From Plasmodiophora brassicae (lineage: Eukaryota > Endomyxa: Phytomyxea > Phytomyxea > Plasmodiophorida): 64,000 nt of DNA. Numbering within the stretch: position 1 is the first letter of the stretch; each line of letters opens with the position of its first letter. The notes beneath the pieces were generated by a model that was not told where the DNA came from, made no database searches, and saw nothing but the letters and a program-made list of their open reading frames with translations. The stretch is from positions 434,001 to 498,000 of the forward strand of contig CP145425.1 of the NCBI GenBank assembly GCA_036867785.1. Direction: 5' to 3'. This document shows, piece by piece, positions 33,026 to 44,257 of the stretch. Both the position numbers and the translations under genes were made by a program.

Positions 33026-34870
33026 ATGCCGGCAGGGATGCCGCCGAATTTGAATGTCCCAGATGATGGGGAAGCGACGATCACGCTGGGAGCGAAGCCG
33101 AAGAAGCGCATCATCCTGTGCGTCGATGGGACCTGGAACGCGGAGCACACCAATACGAATGGTGGTGACGCCGTGGGGTGCCTGGACACTTTATATGGGC
33201 TCCTGACGGCGCGCCATGGCAGTGTGGAGAATCGCGAACATGATCCCGAAGCGAGGCAAGGACGGTATCAAACAGGTTGTCATCTACGAGCGCGGCGTGG
33301 GGGCGAGGGCGAACAACTATACCGACATTGCCCACGTCGGCGATGCCGCTCTCGGCGCCAACATCGAGGACTACATCCTGAAGGCGTACAGGGACCTTGC
33401 AGCCATCTACAACGACGGCGACGACGTCTTCGTCAGTGGGCCGCTGTCCTGCGACACTGTACGTTGCTTCGATAGTCATGCCGTTGTTGTAGATGTTTGG
33501 GTTCTCGCGCGGCGCCTACATCTGCCTGGAACTGGCTGATATGATCAGCGAGGTTCGATGACGCAAATGGGGAGACGGAATGCCAGGCTGGGCTGAGCGT
33601 AATTGCCCAGCTGGGGATCCTGGCGAGACACGCCCCGATCACGCCCGAGCTCCTGTACAAGGTCACCAAGTTCGGCGACCCGGCGCGGAAGGTCACCGAC
33701 TATTTCGGCAAAGACGAGGAGGACCTGAAGAAGATGGAGTACGACGAGCGCTTCGTGGCGGAGAACCTCAGGAACTATTCGAACGTGACCCGCGTCAAGT
33801 ACATGGGTCAGGACGATGCCAGCCAGCGCGTCTGTCTGCTGTGTCCTCGTCCTCAGCGTCGCCGTCAGGGATCTTTGATACGGTCGGCGCCATCGTCTAC
33901 AAAAGCAAAGGCCACTTCAGGTTGTACCCAAGCAAGAGCGTCGTCAAAGGGAGGCACGCCCTGGCGATCGATGAGCGACGAAACGTACTGTCTCTCCCGG
34001 GGACCCCTCACTTCGGCGACTGTCATACCTGATTCCGGCTCTCGTACAGAAATTCGTCCCCGACGTCTGGGTGATGAAGGCGGACGGCCAATGCCAGGAC
34101 GATTCGTTCGATTTCGAGCAGCGATGGTTCTGCGGGAACCACTCCAACGTCGGGGGCGGGTACGATTACGACTACCTTCCGCAGGTCTCGACCATGGGCC
34201 ATGGCGCTGATCGCCGCCCCCAACCTGATGCTGTGCCGTTTCAGTTCCCCCTGCACTGGATCATGCAGGGCGCCATCACAGCCGGCCTGGACTTCGTGAA
34301 GATCACGCCGCTGACCGGCGCCGACTGCTGCGACTGTCCCGTGCGGGACGAGCTCAAGGACGCGGATAACCTCTTCGAGGACACCATATGGAAAGCCGAC
34401 GAGATGTTCAGCAAATACTTTGGTAGCAAGAGTGTCAGTCGGGGACCCGCGCCTTCAGCGGACGGGCCCCACCCAATGACGTTTCGCACGTGTAGGGATG
34501 GGGAAAGCGGACCGTCGGCGGCGAGATCACGCATCGAACCGACCGGTACAGGCTGCTGGGCGAGACGATCGACGCCAGCGTGCTGTACAAGATGCAGTAC
34601 GACGAGTCGTACCAGCCGGACGAGGTGCGCAACCTGAAGTGGATGAAGTGCAAGCCGTCCTGGCCGAGCGTCGACGGCGGGTTCTGCACGCGCCTGGCCA
34701 GCACTGGGCTGCCAAAGACGCCTGTCGGGGGCGCCATGGTCGCGTCGCCGTCACATTGCGCCGACATCACAAGCGGAACGCCACCGACCAGCCTGGGCAA
34801 GGCCAACAAACACCAGAAACCGTCGTACTGGGCGTCGATCCTTCGTAAGGCGCCGTTCTTCGGCAACTAG
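33026..34870 (+). CDS. DUF2235 alpha/beta-hydrolase, copy 1
   Basis: About eight exons. Domain landmarks in order: the first strand KRIILCVDGTWNAE, VWRIANMIPKRG, the GANIEDYILKAYRDLA helix, the nucleophile elbow MFGFSRGAYICLELADMI (GxSxG-like), GIFDTVGAIVYKSKG and the catalytic His motif RWFCGNHSNVGGGYDYDYL. Introns of about 52-65 nt separate these blocks (for example donor GTCAGT before MFGFSRG). DUF2235 includes the Tle1-type phospholipase fold; fungal members are uncharacterised putative lipases. There is no signal peptide, so a cytosolic location is likely. The C-terminal block (GGEITHRTDRYRLLGETI) is well kept in the tandem copy at 35116. Confidence 0.85.
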
Positions 34871-35115
34871 GACGCATCTTCAACTGGACGCGACGAAGGC
34901 CCGGCTGTGGAAGATGGCTTCCAACAGCTCGTCTGATACTGTTACACTGTCTCGTCATGGGTGCATGCCGCCCACCGCCGCACGCTGTCTGAGTATGCAA
35001 AGGAGGGCGACGTGGATCGCCTCGGGGGCGGGCGCGTCCTGTGACGCGTCGTGGTCGTGCGGTCCACGAGGGCGACGTCGACGTCAGCCAGTGACAGCGC
35101 TAAACAGACGACGCC

Positions 35116-36881
35116 ATGCGGCAGCTGGCCTTGGACTCGCCAGATGGTTCCGACGGGAAGACGTCGGCGGCGCCCACGTCCGCGAAGCGCATCGTCATCT
35201 GTGTCGACGGGACTCTGAACGCGGAACAGTCGAATACGAATGGTGAACGCGCGTGTGCGCATCTGGCAGGCGTAATGGCGTCGTCCTGAGACGCTCGGCG
35301 CGGCAGTCTGGCGAATCTCAAACATGATCCCGAGCCGGGGCGAGGATGGCGTCGAGCAGGTCGTCATCTACCAGCGCGGCGTCGGCCTGAAGACGAACAG
35401 CTTCACCGACATTGCCAACGTCGGCGATGTCGCTCTCGGGGCGAACATTGAGGATTACATCCTGAGGGCGTACCGAGCCCTGGCGGCCATCTACTGCGTC
35501 GGCGACGACATCTTCGTCAGTCCATTCGCGTCCATGCCACGTTGCGCCCTGTGCAATACCGACACGATCGTTCCGCAGATGTTTGGCTTCTCACGTGGCG
35601 CGTACATCTGCCAGGAGCTAGCCGACATGATCAGCGAGGTGATACGTGGGACAGAGAGAGGAACAGGTTCGATACATGACGAATTAAACGGTTGTCCAGC
35701 TTGGCATCCTGGCACCGCACGCCCCGATCACGCCCGAGCTCCTCTACAGGTTCACCAAGTTCGGCGACCCGTTGCGCAAGGTCAGCGACTATTTCGGCAA
35801 GACCGACGACGAGCTGAAGGCCATGGAGTTCAACGAACGTTTCGTTGCCGAGAACCTGAGGAACTTCTCCAGCGTGTGCCGAGTCAAGTACATGGGTGAG
35901 TAGCAAGCCGCCATCGTCGTCTGCGCTGGGCGTTCTCCACATAGTAGGTGACGGGCCACACGGTTGCACAGGGATCTTTGATACGGTCGGCGCCATTGCC
36001 TACAAAAGCAAGGGGCACTTCCGCATGTATCCAAGCAAGAGTATCATGCGGGGGAGACACGCGATCGGCATTGATGAGCGACGAAAGGTACGACTTGACG
36101 TCGCCTCGTCACCGGCGACGTAGTTTAACGTTAGGCGTCTGGTCGCAGACGTTCGTCCCCGACGTCTGGGTTAGGCCCGCCGACGCGGCAGAGCCCGAAA
36201 GCGAGTTCGATTTCGAGCAGCGCTGGTTCTGCGGGAGCCATTCCAACATCGGCGGTGGCTACGATTTCGACTACCTGCCCCAGTTCGCGCTTCACTGGGT
36301 CATGCAAGGTGCCATCCGGGAAGGGCTCGCGTTTCTCCAGATCACGCCGCTCACCGGCGCCGACTGCTGCGATTGTCCCGTACGGCACGAGCTAAACGAG
36401 TCCACGAATGTGTTCGGCGAGGCCTTATCGAAAACCGACGAGGTGTTCGCAAAGTTCTTCGGCAACGTGAAGGTCGACATGTGGTCGGCGTACAACGAAC
36501 GGACGTTGATAGCGTGTCCATGTGGGTCGATAGGGTTGGGACCATCGAGTGATCGGCGGTGAGATAACGCGCGGCACCGACCAGCTCAGGTTGCTCGGCG
36601 AGACGATCGACGCCAGCGTGTTGTACAAGATGTACTACGACAGCGGCTACAACCCGGCAGAGATGCTGAAATGGATGAAGGATATGTCGATGTCGACGCA
36701 GGAAACAGCGATCTGTACCCGGCGCGCGTCTAACGGCCTACCGAGGACGGCTCGTGCCGTGTCGGTCTGGCAATGCGAGGAAATTCGCGCTGGATCGGCT
36801 CCCAACAGCCGGGGGCCAGCCAACAAGCACGACAAACCATCGTTCTGGGCTACGATCCTTCGCAAGTCGCCCGGCAAGTGA
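35116..36881 (+). CDS. DUF2235 alpha/beta-hydrolase, copy 2
   Basis: Tandem paralogue of the gene at 33026 with the same exon layout. Landmarks: KRIVICVDGTLNAE (Trp of copy 1 replaced by Leu), VWRISNMIPSRG, GANIEDYILRAYRALA, MFGFSRGAYICQELADMI, GIFDTVGAIAYKSKG, RWFCGSHSNIGGGYDFDYL and GGEITRGTDQLRLLGETI. The nucleophile Ser and catalytic His are intact, so it should be active. In place of the last part of copy 1, the tail is shorter and ends PSFWATILRKSPGK. Intron sequences have diverged while exons stay similar, consistent with an older duplication under selection. Confidence 0.85.
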
Positions 36882-37068
36882 TGGATCCCACATCCAGCCC
36901 CCCAACAGTGCGAGGGAAGCCTCGTGGACCGATAATACACCTCGTGACAGGCACTTCAATGCCAACGACTCCCTTCCTACGACACGAATCTGATCGCACG
37001 CTGACCGAGCGTACGAACTCGTCATCGACACGCGAACCGCGGTCTCTGGGACCACGTTGCGGTCCATG

Positions 37069-38630
37069 TTACGACAGCTGGATCTCGGTGGACAGGACCA
37101 GGACGGATAGGAACACGACGGGGACCATGCAGGACACGCCCTTGCGCAGGAACTCGCTGTGCGATATACTGATGTTGTACCGGGTCCTGAGGATGTTCCT
37201 CCAGAGCAGGCCGGCGGTGGCGCCCGTGACACACAGGTTGGCGCCGAAGTTGGCGCCCATGCTGACGGCCAGGAGCATGGCGCGCCTGATCTTCACGATG
37301 TCGCGGGCGCCGCCAGCGGCCACGATCGCGTCGGTGAACGAACGCTGGCCCATGACCGACAGGAAGAAGATGGTCATCGGCAGTTCGGTCATGAGGTTGC
37401 AGCAGATCATCGCGATGAAGACCATGGCGATGGCCGCCGAGAAGACGTCGTGGCCCGTGATCAGGCCGAGGTGCCAGGCGACGACGCTGTTGAACTCGAT
37501 GACGGCCAGCGCCTTGGACAGGACGAACATGCCGACCGTGAACGGGACCAGCTTCCAGGGCAGGGCCAGAACGTGATCCCGCGCTTTGATGACCTCAAGG
37601 CGGCCGTACTGCCGCCAGAACGGGACCGCCTCGAGGGCGACATCGGCGACGAACAGGGTCAGCGCGAAGATCATGCAGATCTGGGAGATGTCCAACCCCA
37701 TCGGGAAGAACGACGACAGGACCAGGGAGAGCAAGGCGCACGCGTACGCCGACACGGCGGCCCTGGCACGTGGCGGGTCCTTGACGGCGTCCTGCCAGCG
37801 AACAGACTCGGGGCCAGCCCCAGCATCGTCGGCGGACAGAGCGAACTCGCGATCGAGGGCCGTCCGGGCGGCGGGCGCCGGCGTCTGGCACTGGATGGCC
37901 AGCTCGGCGTGATCCTTGACGTGCTGGCCGAACAGGAACCAGAAGGATACGATCAGGCCCAGGCCGGCCGCCGCTGTCGGCAGCACCATCCAGTTGAAGT
38001 ACGCGACAAAGTCGAACCCGGCGTCCTCGGCGACCATCAGGTTCGCTGAGTCTAATTTGCAATTCGTGTCAGGCGGACGGGGCGTGTGTGGGTGCGCGAT
38101 GCCCGTTTCAACCAACCCGAAATGCTGAGGATGACGCTGAAGACGTTGGCAGTGAAGAACTGGACGAACAGGAGCGGCTTGGCGTCTATCGACGCCATCT
38201 GCGACAGGCTGCAGATGATGGGCGTTGTGGTCAGGACGACCAGGTCGCTGGACGTGAACATGGTCATGGTGGCCGACAGCGCGAAGACGTACATGAGCAG
38301 GCGACGGTACGACGTGGCCGCCTTGTGGATGATGGCGATCGCCAGCGCTTCGCCCACGCCGCTCGACTCCATGACCACGCAGATGTAGGCGAGCGACAGG
38401 AACGTGACGATGATCGTGTACGGCTTGAGGGCGTCGCCATCGCCCTGTACGGCGCTGACAACGTCGACGGGCGTAATGATGCCCGCGACGAGCAGGACGA
38501 CCGTCGACACGACCGGCGCGGTCGACATCGACAAGCGGAACCCGCCGATGACCTTGACGGGGCGCAGCGTCGTGGCCATCGTGAACAGGAACGCGCCGAG
38601 GCAGACGATGCACGCCGCCACGAACTCCAT
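37069..38630 (-). CDS. ArsB/NhaD/citrate-type (IT superfamily) membrane transporter
   Basis: Two exons on the minus strand (38630-38117, 38051-37069) encode 498 residues with about eleven hydrophobic segments. The signature of the family is clear: a first re-entrant half with TSSDLVVLTTTPIICSLSQM and VQFFTANVFSVILSIS, continued after a 65-nt intron by DSANLMVAEDAGFDFVAYF. The second half has CCNLMTELPMTIFF, then MGANFGANLCVTGATAGLLW. ArsB-like and CitMHS-like carriers exchange anions or cations with Na+/H+ coupling; the substrate cannot be told from sequence. A cytoplasmic middle loop of about 60 residues (around 250-310) is rich in Ala, Asp and Arg. The ATG at 38630 was chosen over a TTG upstream. 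Confidence 0.8.
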
Positions 38631-38930
38631 GACAGCAGCAGCGGCCCCGGGCAACGTTTGCCCAGACCGGTTGATGATTCACAGCGATCGCGCTGGTACC
38701 GTACTGGGTCGAATATATACGCAGCAGGCGCGCGCTTGCCCCTGCCTGGGACGTGGCCGCAATCCCATACGCTGGAGACGGTCGATATCTGTCGATGTCG
38801 TACGGTCTGCTGCAGGTGACGTTGCGTTAGATGGTCGGGACCAACGTGGCGGAGACGAACAAGGCTGACGTCGGAGTGCCGTGCGGGGTGAAGGAGGAGA
38901 AGCCGTCAAGCCGCTCGCTCCGACAGCGAC
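38631..38930. promoter_or_regulatory. Bidirectional promoter region, transporter / PNPOx
   Basis: 300 bp between divergent start codons. It must supply both promoters; no distinctive element was recognised. Confidence 0.4.
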
Positions 38931-39692
38931 ATGTTCGACGACCGTGATGACGTCCTGGACTCCGACTCGGATCTGGGGTCGACCGTGTTGTCCGACACCG
39001 ACCTGCTGGGGTCGCCAGACGAGGACCTGGCCGTGACGGCCGTGCTGGCTGCCGCCGCCGCCGCCGCCACCGCCGCGCTGGATGGGGCGGCGGCGGCGAA
39101 CGACGACACGCCCGACCCGGTGGGCATGTTCCGCCGGTGGCTCGACGAGTACGACGGCGGGTCCGGTCTCATGAAGAACGCGATGCACTTGTCGACGGTG
39201 CGGGCGGATGGGCAGCCACGATCCCGCATGGTCCTGCTGAAGGGCGTCGACGCGGACGGCCGGTTCCTGTTCGGGACGGACGGCGGCAGCGACAAGGGGC
39301 GCGAGATCGCCGCGAACCCGAAGGTCGCCCTGCTGTTCTACTGGGGGTCCCGGCAGGTGCGCGTCGAGGGCGTCGCGGAACCGGCGCCCGGGCCCGTCTC
39401 CGACGCCGTCTTCGCCGAGCGCCCCCGCGACCACCAGATCAGCGCCTGGGCGAGCCGCCAATCGGCGCCCGTCGTCCGCCGCGACGACCTGGCCGAGCGG
39501 CGCCGCGCGTTCGACCGCCGGTTCGACGTCGGGCCCGTGCCGAGGCCCCCGAACTGGGGCGCGTTCGCCGTCCGCCCGCACCGCTTCGAGTTCTGGCAGC
39601 TCGGCGCCGCCCGCCTCCACGACCGCGTCGTCCACGAACGATCGTCGTCGTCGCTGTCGGGCACGTGGACGACCATACGACTACAGCCATGA
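38931..39692 (+). CDS. Pyridoxamine 5'-phosphate oxidase
   Basis: Single-exon gene of 253 residues. After an acidic, Ala-rich N-terminal extension of about 60 residues comes the complete FMN-binding oxidase domain: VGMFRRWLDEY, the FMN contact block SRMVLLKGVDADGRFLFGT, NPKVALLFYWGSRQVRVEG, SRQSAPV, then PRPPNWGAFAVRPHRFEFWQ and RLHDR near the end. It finishes WTTIRLQP like the canonical enzyme. It oxidises pyridoxine- or pyridoxamine-phosphate to pyridoxal phosphate in vitamin B6 metabolism. The N-terminal extension (VLAAAAAAATAALDG) is low complexity and not a clear targeting signal. Confidence 0.94.
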   Translation: MFDDRDDVLDSDSDLGSTVLSDTDLLGSPDEDLAVTAVLAAAAAAATAALDGAAAANDDTPDPVGMFRRWLDEYDGGSGLMKNAMHLSTVRADGQPRSRMVLLKGVDADGRFLFGTDGGSDKGREIAANPKVALLFYWGSRQVRVEGVAEPAPGPVSDAVFAERPRDHQISAWASRQSAPVVRRDDLAERRRAFDRRFDVGPVPRPPNWGAFAVRPHRFEFWQLGAARLHDRVVHERSSSSLSGTWTTIRLQP

Positions 39693-39807
39693 GACCGTAT
39701 CGCGAACGTACGTAGCAGAGTGGGTGTGCGGGGCGTGCGCGTTTCGTTCCTGGGCGCGTCACGCACCGGTGCGGCGGACACCGCACGGGGCGCAGGACGA
39801 GGAGGCG

Positions 39808-40257
39808 ATGCGGTACCTGGAGGCCATCGACGAGTGTGTCGCGCGCGGGATCAAGGTGACGCACCTGCTGGGGTGGACGGTGACGCAGGCGCCGTCGGGC
39901 GACGTCCGCGCCTGGCTGGGCCGGTACGTGCACCGGCGCCTGCTGGCCACGTCGTACACGATCAGCTTCGACCGGTACGACGACGTCGAGATGACGTGGC
40001 TGATGCCGCTGCCGGGGCCGTCCTCCGACCACTACGTCGCCAGGAGCTTCTACAACGACCGGATCACGAGGCGGCACACCGAGATCCTCATGGGGCGCCT
40101 CGTCGCCGACGTCAAGCACGGCCGCGCCGGCGACGACGTCCGGTCCCTGCCGAACTATCACGACGCCTGGCAGATCCGGTTCATCGTGTCCCGCGTCCTG
40201 CTCGAGTCCCCCCACACCGTTGTGCCATCGATACCAACGGCGACTACATTCAAATGA
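39808..40257 (+). CDS. Hypothetical protein
   Basis: Open frame from an ATG at 39808 (MRYLEAIDECVARGIKVTHL), 149 residues, with GC3-rich codon use like its neighbours. Contents include GDVRAWLGRYVHRRLLATSY, VEMTWLMPLPGP and RHTEILMGRLVADVKHG. A mix of helices and strands suggests a real globular fold. The frame stays open upstream to 39724, so an upstream exon is possible, and a short exon (RVYGRLRLL) may follow after 40300. I recognise no family. The antisense 258-residue frame over it is judged a shadow. Confidence 0.5.
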   Translation: MRYLEAIDECVARGIKVTHLLGWTVTQAPSGDVRAWLGRYVHRRLLATSYTISFDRYDDVEMTWLMPLPGPSSDHYVARSFYNDRITRRHTEILMGRLVADVKHGRAGDDVRSLPNYHDAWQIRFIVSRVLLESPHTVVPSIPTATTFK

Positions 40258-40494
40258 TGTGCCCGTATCGCTGCTGGCGTCGTCGTCGTCGCTCGCCCAG
40301 CGCGTTTATGGTCGGCTGCGCCTGCTATAGTCAACCATGGGGCTATCGTGCACGTTCTGGACGTCCTCTATCGTCCCTGCCCCCCAGAAAGGTCAGACGA
40401 CGTCCCCCAACCCGAGCAAGGTCAGCGTACCGTCGGGCGGCAGGACGGCCACCGTGTAGGTCGGCACCGTCTCCAGGCCGTTCTCATCCGCTGC

Positions 40495-43400
40495 TCAAGC
40501 GCGACAACCAACCGTCAGGCACCCGTCTCTCTCTCGAGACGACGATGATCCCATACGTTCTGACTGCGTAGTGGTGGGCGCGTTCGCCGCCATCGTCGAC
40601 CAGAACCGGCCCGTGCCCACTGGGCTGTGCGCCGTCGATCGCGTCCAGGCCGTCCGCGTCATCGTCGCAGCTGGCCGCGGCCCGTTAGCGAACGCAGGAC
40701 CCTCCCCGGCATATCGTTGGCGCGTACCTGAACGATTCGTGGACGCCGTCGTCGCCGCCGTCGTTGTCGTGGCCGTCCCCGTCCGCAGCGTGTCACTGGG
40801 CGGGTGGGTCCCCCGCGTCCGGTTCGACAGCGTCGACGTGGCCGCCGATCGGGGCCGGCCCGCGCTGCTGGTCGTCGTATCGAGGATCGACCCCCAGAGC
40901 TCGGAGATGACCTCGGGGATGTCCAGGTGCTCCCGGGCGCTGTTGCCGATCCGGTCGACGCTGGGCTTCTGGGCGATCGGCGGCGCCGACCGCTGCGCCA
41001 TGTTGCTGACCATGGACGTGCGCGCCTTGCCCTTGCCGGTCTCGATCGCCATGCGCGTGAACGTCAACGAGATCACCGAGCAGAGCATGTCGCAGAACAG
41101 GTAGACGCCGTCGAACGCGGCGTACCAGGGGGCGTACGTGTCCGACAGCGCGATCGAGAAGATCCACAGGCCGGCCTGGACGGCGAACGACACGCTGAAC
41201 ATGGCGCTCAGCTTCATGATGTGCTGGGCGACCAGCAGGTACTGCCGGACGGCGATCGAGCGCGGGTCGGAGCTCAGGATCCGGTCGCGCAGGCGCGTCC
41301 CGCTGAACGGGATGATGACGGCGCAGACCAGGCAGGCGACGGCCACCAGCGCCGACGCGCTCTTCAGCAGGGCGCTGCTCAGCAGGGCGTACGACAGCGC
41401 CCTGGTCGTGTCCAGGACGACGGCCGTGAACAGCAACGAGACGACCAGGACGATCAGGCCGAGGTTGAACAGCATGTAGGACCGGTGGTAGCCCATGAAC
41501 AGGGGCGGCTGGGTGCCCGTCGACACCCGGTCGACCCGGTGCGCCGTCCCCAGCAGCATCAGGCAGAAGAAGGTCGACGTGACGAAGTGGCTGGAGACGG
41601 CCGCGATGTCGATCAGCGTCTCGGCGAGGCCGTTCGCGATCGCGCTCGACGCCTGCAACGTCGGGATCTCGTACTGGAGCGCCGACAGGATCCGGCAGAC
41701 GCACGTGAAGCAGACGCTGCTGAGCAGGAAGCGGACGGAGCGCAGCGCCGTCCGGTTCCGCACGTGGACGCCGGCGATCGCCAGCATCGCGATCGTCACC
41801 GTCAGCAGCGCCACGTGGCAGGTGAACGACACCCAGTACAGGATGACGGTCGCCGTGTCCTGCGCGCCCAGGCGCCCCCTGAAGTCCACGAGCGCGAACT
41901 CTGCCGGAGTATTAGGGCGCGCGCATATATAATCGCCGGCGGGTCGTCGTTGTTACCCGTCAGGTGCGTGCACTGGCAGACGACGGCGCTCGCCGACACG
42001 AGCGTCGTGCACCCGGCCGTGCTCCAGGTGCGGGATGGTGGGTGCCGCCAGGCGCATCGCCCCGGGGCGCCTGGGCGCCGACCCCACCCGAACATGGTGA
42101 CGTTGATGACGTCGGGCAGGTCGGCGACGCGAACCTCGGCGCAGAGGCGGCCGTCGCAGGCGAACACGTCGACGGCGTGGATGTCGGAGAGGACGGGGGA
42201 CGACGACGACGGGTCGCGCGTGACCACCGACTTCACGTAGAGCGACGACGGGACGGACGACGGCAACGACACCCGGTCCGACGGGCAGGACAACGAGGAC
42301 CCGGCCACGACGGACAGGTTTGGGGCGTCCACCTGTGTGCAGGTCGCGTTCACGCTCTGGAACCGATCCAGCGCGATCAGGGCGACCGGGTCGCTGACGT
42401 TCAGGCCCGGTTCCGCATCGAGCGCGCTGGACAGGGCGTGAACGGCGTCGTCCAGCTCATCGTCTGTCAACGGCAGCGGGCAGTGCCGCCGGCGCCCCAG
42501 GTACGATGCCATCGCGCGCATCGTCACGTCGACCAGCGTCTGCGTTCGCACGTTAACGATCGCATACGGGAACGATGCGTCGTCGTCGTCGTCGTACACG
42601 GTTGGTTTGCTGTGGGGCACTAAGGAGGTCGCGAACGGAACGCAGGACGCGACTGGCAGGGAGACTGTAGCAGTCGGACGGAACGTTCAGCGTTCGCGCC
42701 AGCATCACCCGAATACCGGTTCGCGTCGGGGTGTCGTCCTGATCAGTCGATTAGGACGTCGTCGGTACCGACGCCTGGCACGCGGACCCACATTCGTGTC
42801 GGCTCGATCGCCATCCAGCGCTGAGCATACCGATGTGACCAGGTCACTTTGGGGGATTCCGGCAACGTCCTGCAACGACACGTCAGAAGGCGGCTGGCAC
42901 CCGCGAACCAACCGACCTGGGCGCGTTCGACTAAGTTCAGCGCCCGGCGGCTGACGGTCCCGTTGCTGAGAGGCGTGACCGGGATGGCCAGCGTCAGCGT
43001 CCGGTTGGTCCCGTCTGCGACGATGCACTCGACGGTCGAGCCCTGGCACGGGCGCAGCGCGGCCGGGAGCAGCAGGGGGCCCGACAGGCACCCCAACGAG
43101 AACGTCTCGTGGCCGCAGACGCATGACGTCCACCGGCATGGGTCGCCGTCGGGGATCGCGATCCGGAATACGTCCAGCAGCGTCCCAGATGACGGCTGGA
43201 CGGCGACAAGGCCCGCTTCCCCGCTGGCGATGGCCACAGAGGACGACAACGTCCCCAGGTAGGGGTGGGACGCGTTAACGAACACGTTGGTCTGGGCGCC
43301 CACACCGTCAACCATGAACGATATCGACGATGAGCTGGACGACGACGACGACGTTGCCGGCACCGAAGCATTCGTCAATGTCGACGACCACCACCAATTC

Positions 43401-43694
43401 CAGAGGACTGGTGGCGCCGTGGCCGATATCGGAACAAGCGAAGCGGTGACGTTGACGGCCCCGTCAGGTCGACGACGTCCAACGTCGATGTGAATGTGGA
43501 CACTGAACGGCTGTCAGTGGGCGATCCACTAGGCGCGCGCGCGCGTACGTTTCAGGCGTTGACGGGGTCGACGTCGTGATCGTCCGGGAGGGAAGTTGAT
43601 ACCGGGACCCTGACCGGCGTGTGGGGACGGCGGCTGTCGCTGGGCAGATGACGAGTGCAGCCAGCAGCAGCTGGACTAGGTCGGTCGTCTTCAT
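40495..43694 (-). CDS. Adhesion-type GPCR: large ectodomain, GPS cleavage site, seven membrane segments
   Basis: Multi-exon minus-strand gene, roughly 1,000 residues. It starts at 43694 with a signal peptide (MKTTDLVQLLLAALVICPAT). The ectodomain contains a stretch like the REJ/PKD-type repeats (VAVQPSSGTLLDVFRIAIPD), many N-glycosylation sequons, and a GAIN-like region. A GPS motif follows: C-A-W..TWSTAGCTT then VVCQCTHLTEFALVDF. The HLT-EF bond is rebuilt precisely by a 57-nt intron (donor GTAACA, acceptor CCGGCAG at about 41898). Seven hydrophobic segments come next, the first VILYWVSFTCHVALLTVTIA and the last VYLFCDMLCSVISLTFTRMA. A Ser/Thr-rich tail ends the protein. Self-cleavage at HLT|E is inferred; the usual residue after HL(T/S) is Ser/Thr and here it is Glu. 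Confidence 0.75.
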
Positions 43695-44257
43695 AGGCCT
43701 ACTTCGTGGGTCGCGTTTGCAACGGGGACTTCATGGGGTACCAGGCGATCATCGGATATCTTCCACGACCGCTGCAGCGTGCCTGTCTCGGATTCGACCC
43801 AGGAACAGTCACGTACATCGGCGTACGACAACGGACAGCCCATGGGTCGGAGCACCACCAGTCACCATTCACTGACTGAAGGCGCGTGTCGTCTCAGACT
43901 TTTACACGGCGCTAGGACATTCCTGTCGCCAACGGCGTCGAGCAGCGCGCCGCTTTCAGCGCGTCAGACGCAAGACGCGCAGAGAACTCGACATCAGCTG
44001 ATATCCGCTCCTCGATCTAGCGGAATGCCTTGCGATAGACGGTGGCGGGCACAAGCAGGGCCTTCATAAGTGGAAACACGCGTTATTATAACAAGTTTTA
44101 GAACCCGCCGTGCACTCGGAACGGGCGACGCCATCCTGCATGGCGTTACCCCGTTCAGGAAACCGCACTTCCGGCCGACGAGTTAGACGCATCGGTGTAC
44201 TGTACCTGGGTAGATAGATAATATAACGACAGCAGCGGATGTGATAATCGTTCGCCC
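43695..44257. other. Intergenic upstream of the adhesion-type GPCR
   Basis: About 560 bp holding the GPCR promoter and the 3' end region of HSF. No gene or RNA was recognised. It is more AT-rich toward 44090-44270, which may be the HSF 3' UTR. Confidence 0.45.

Noticed and set aside
40804-42240. 478-residue plus-strand ORF
   Set aside because: Runs antisense through the GPCR transmembrane and GPS exons; Arg/Asp/Gly-rich shadow without motifs.
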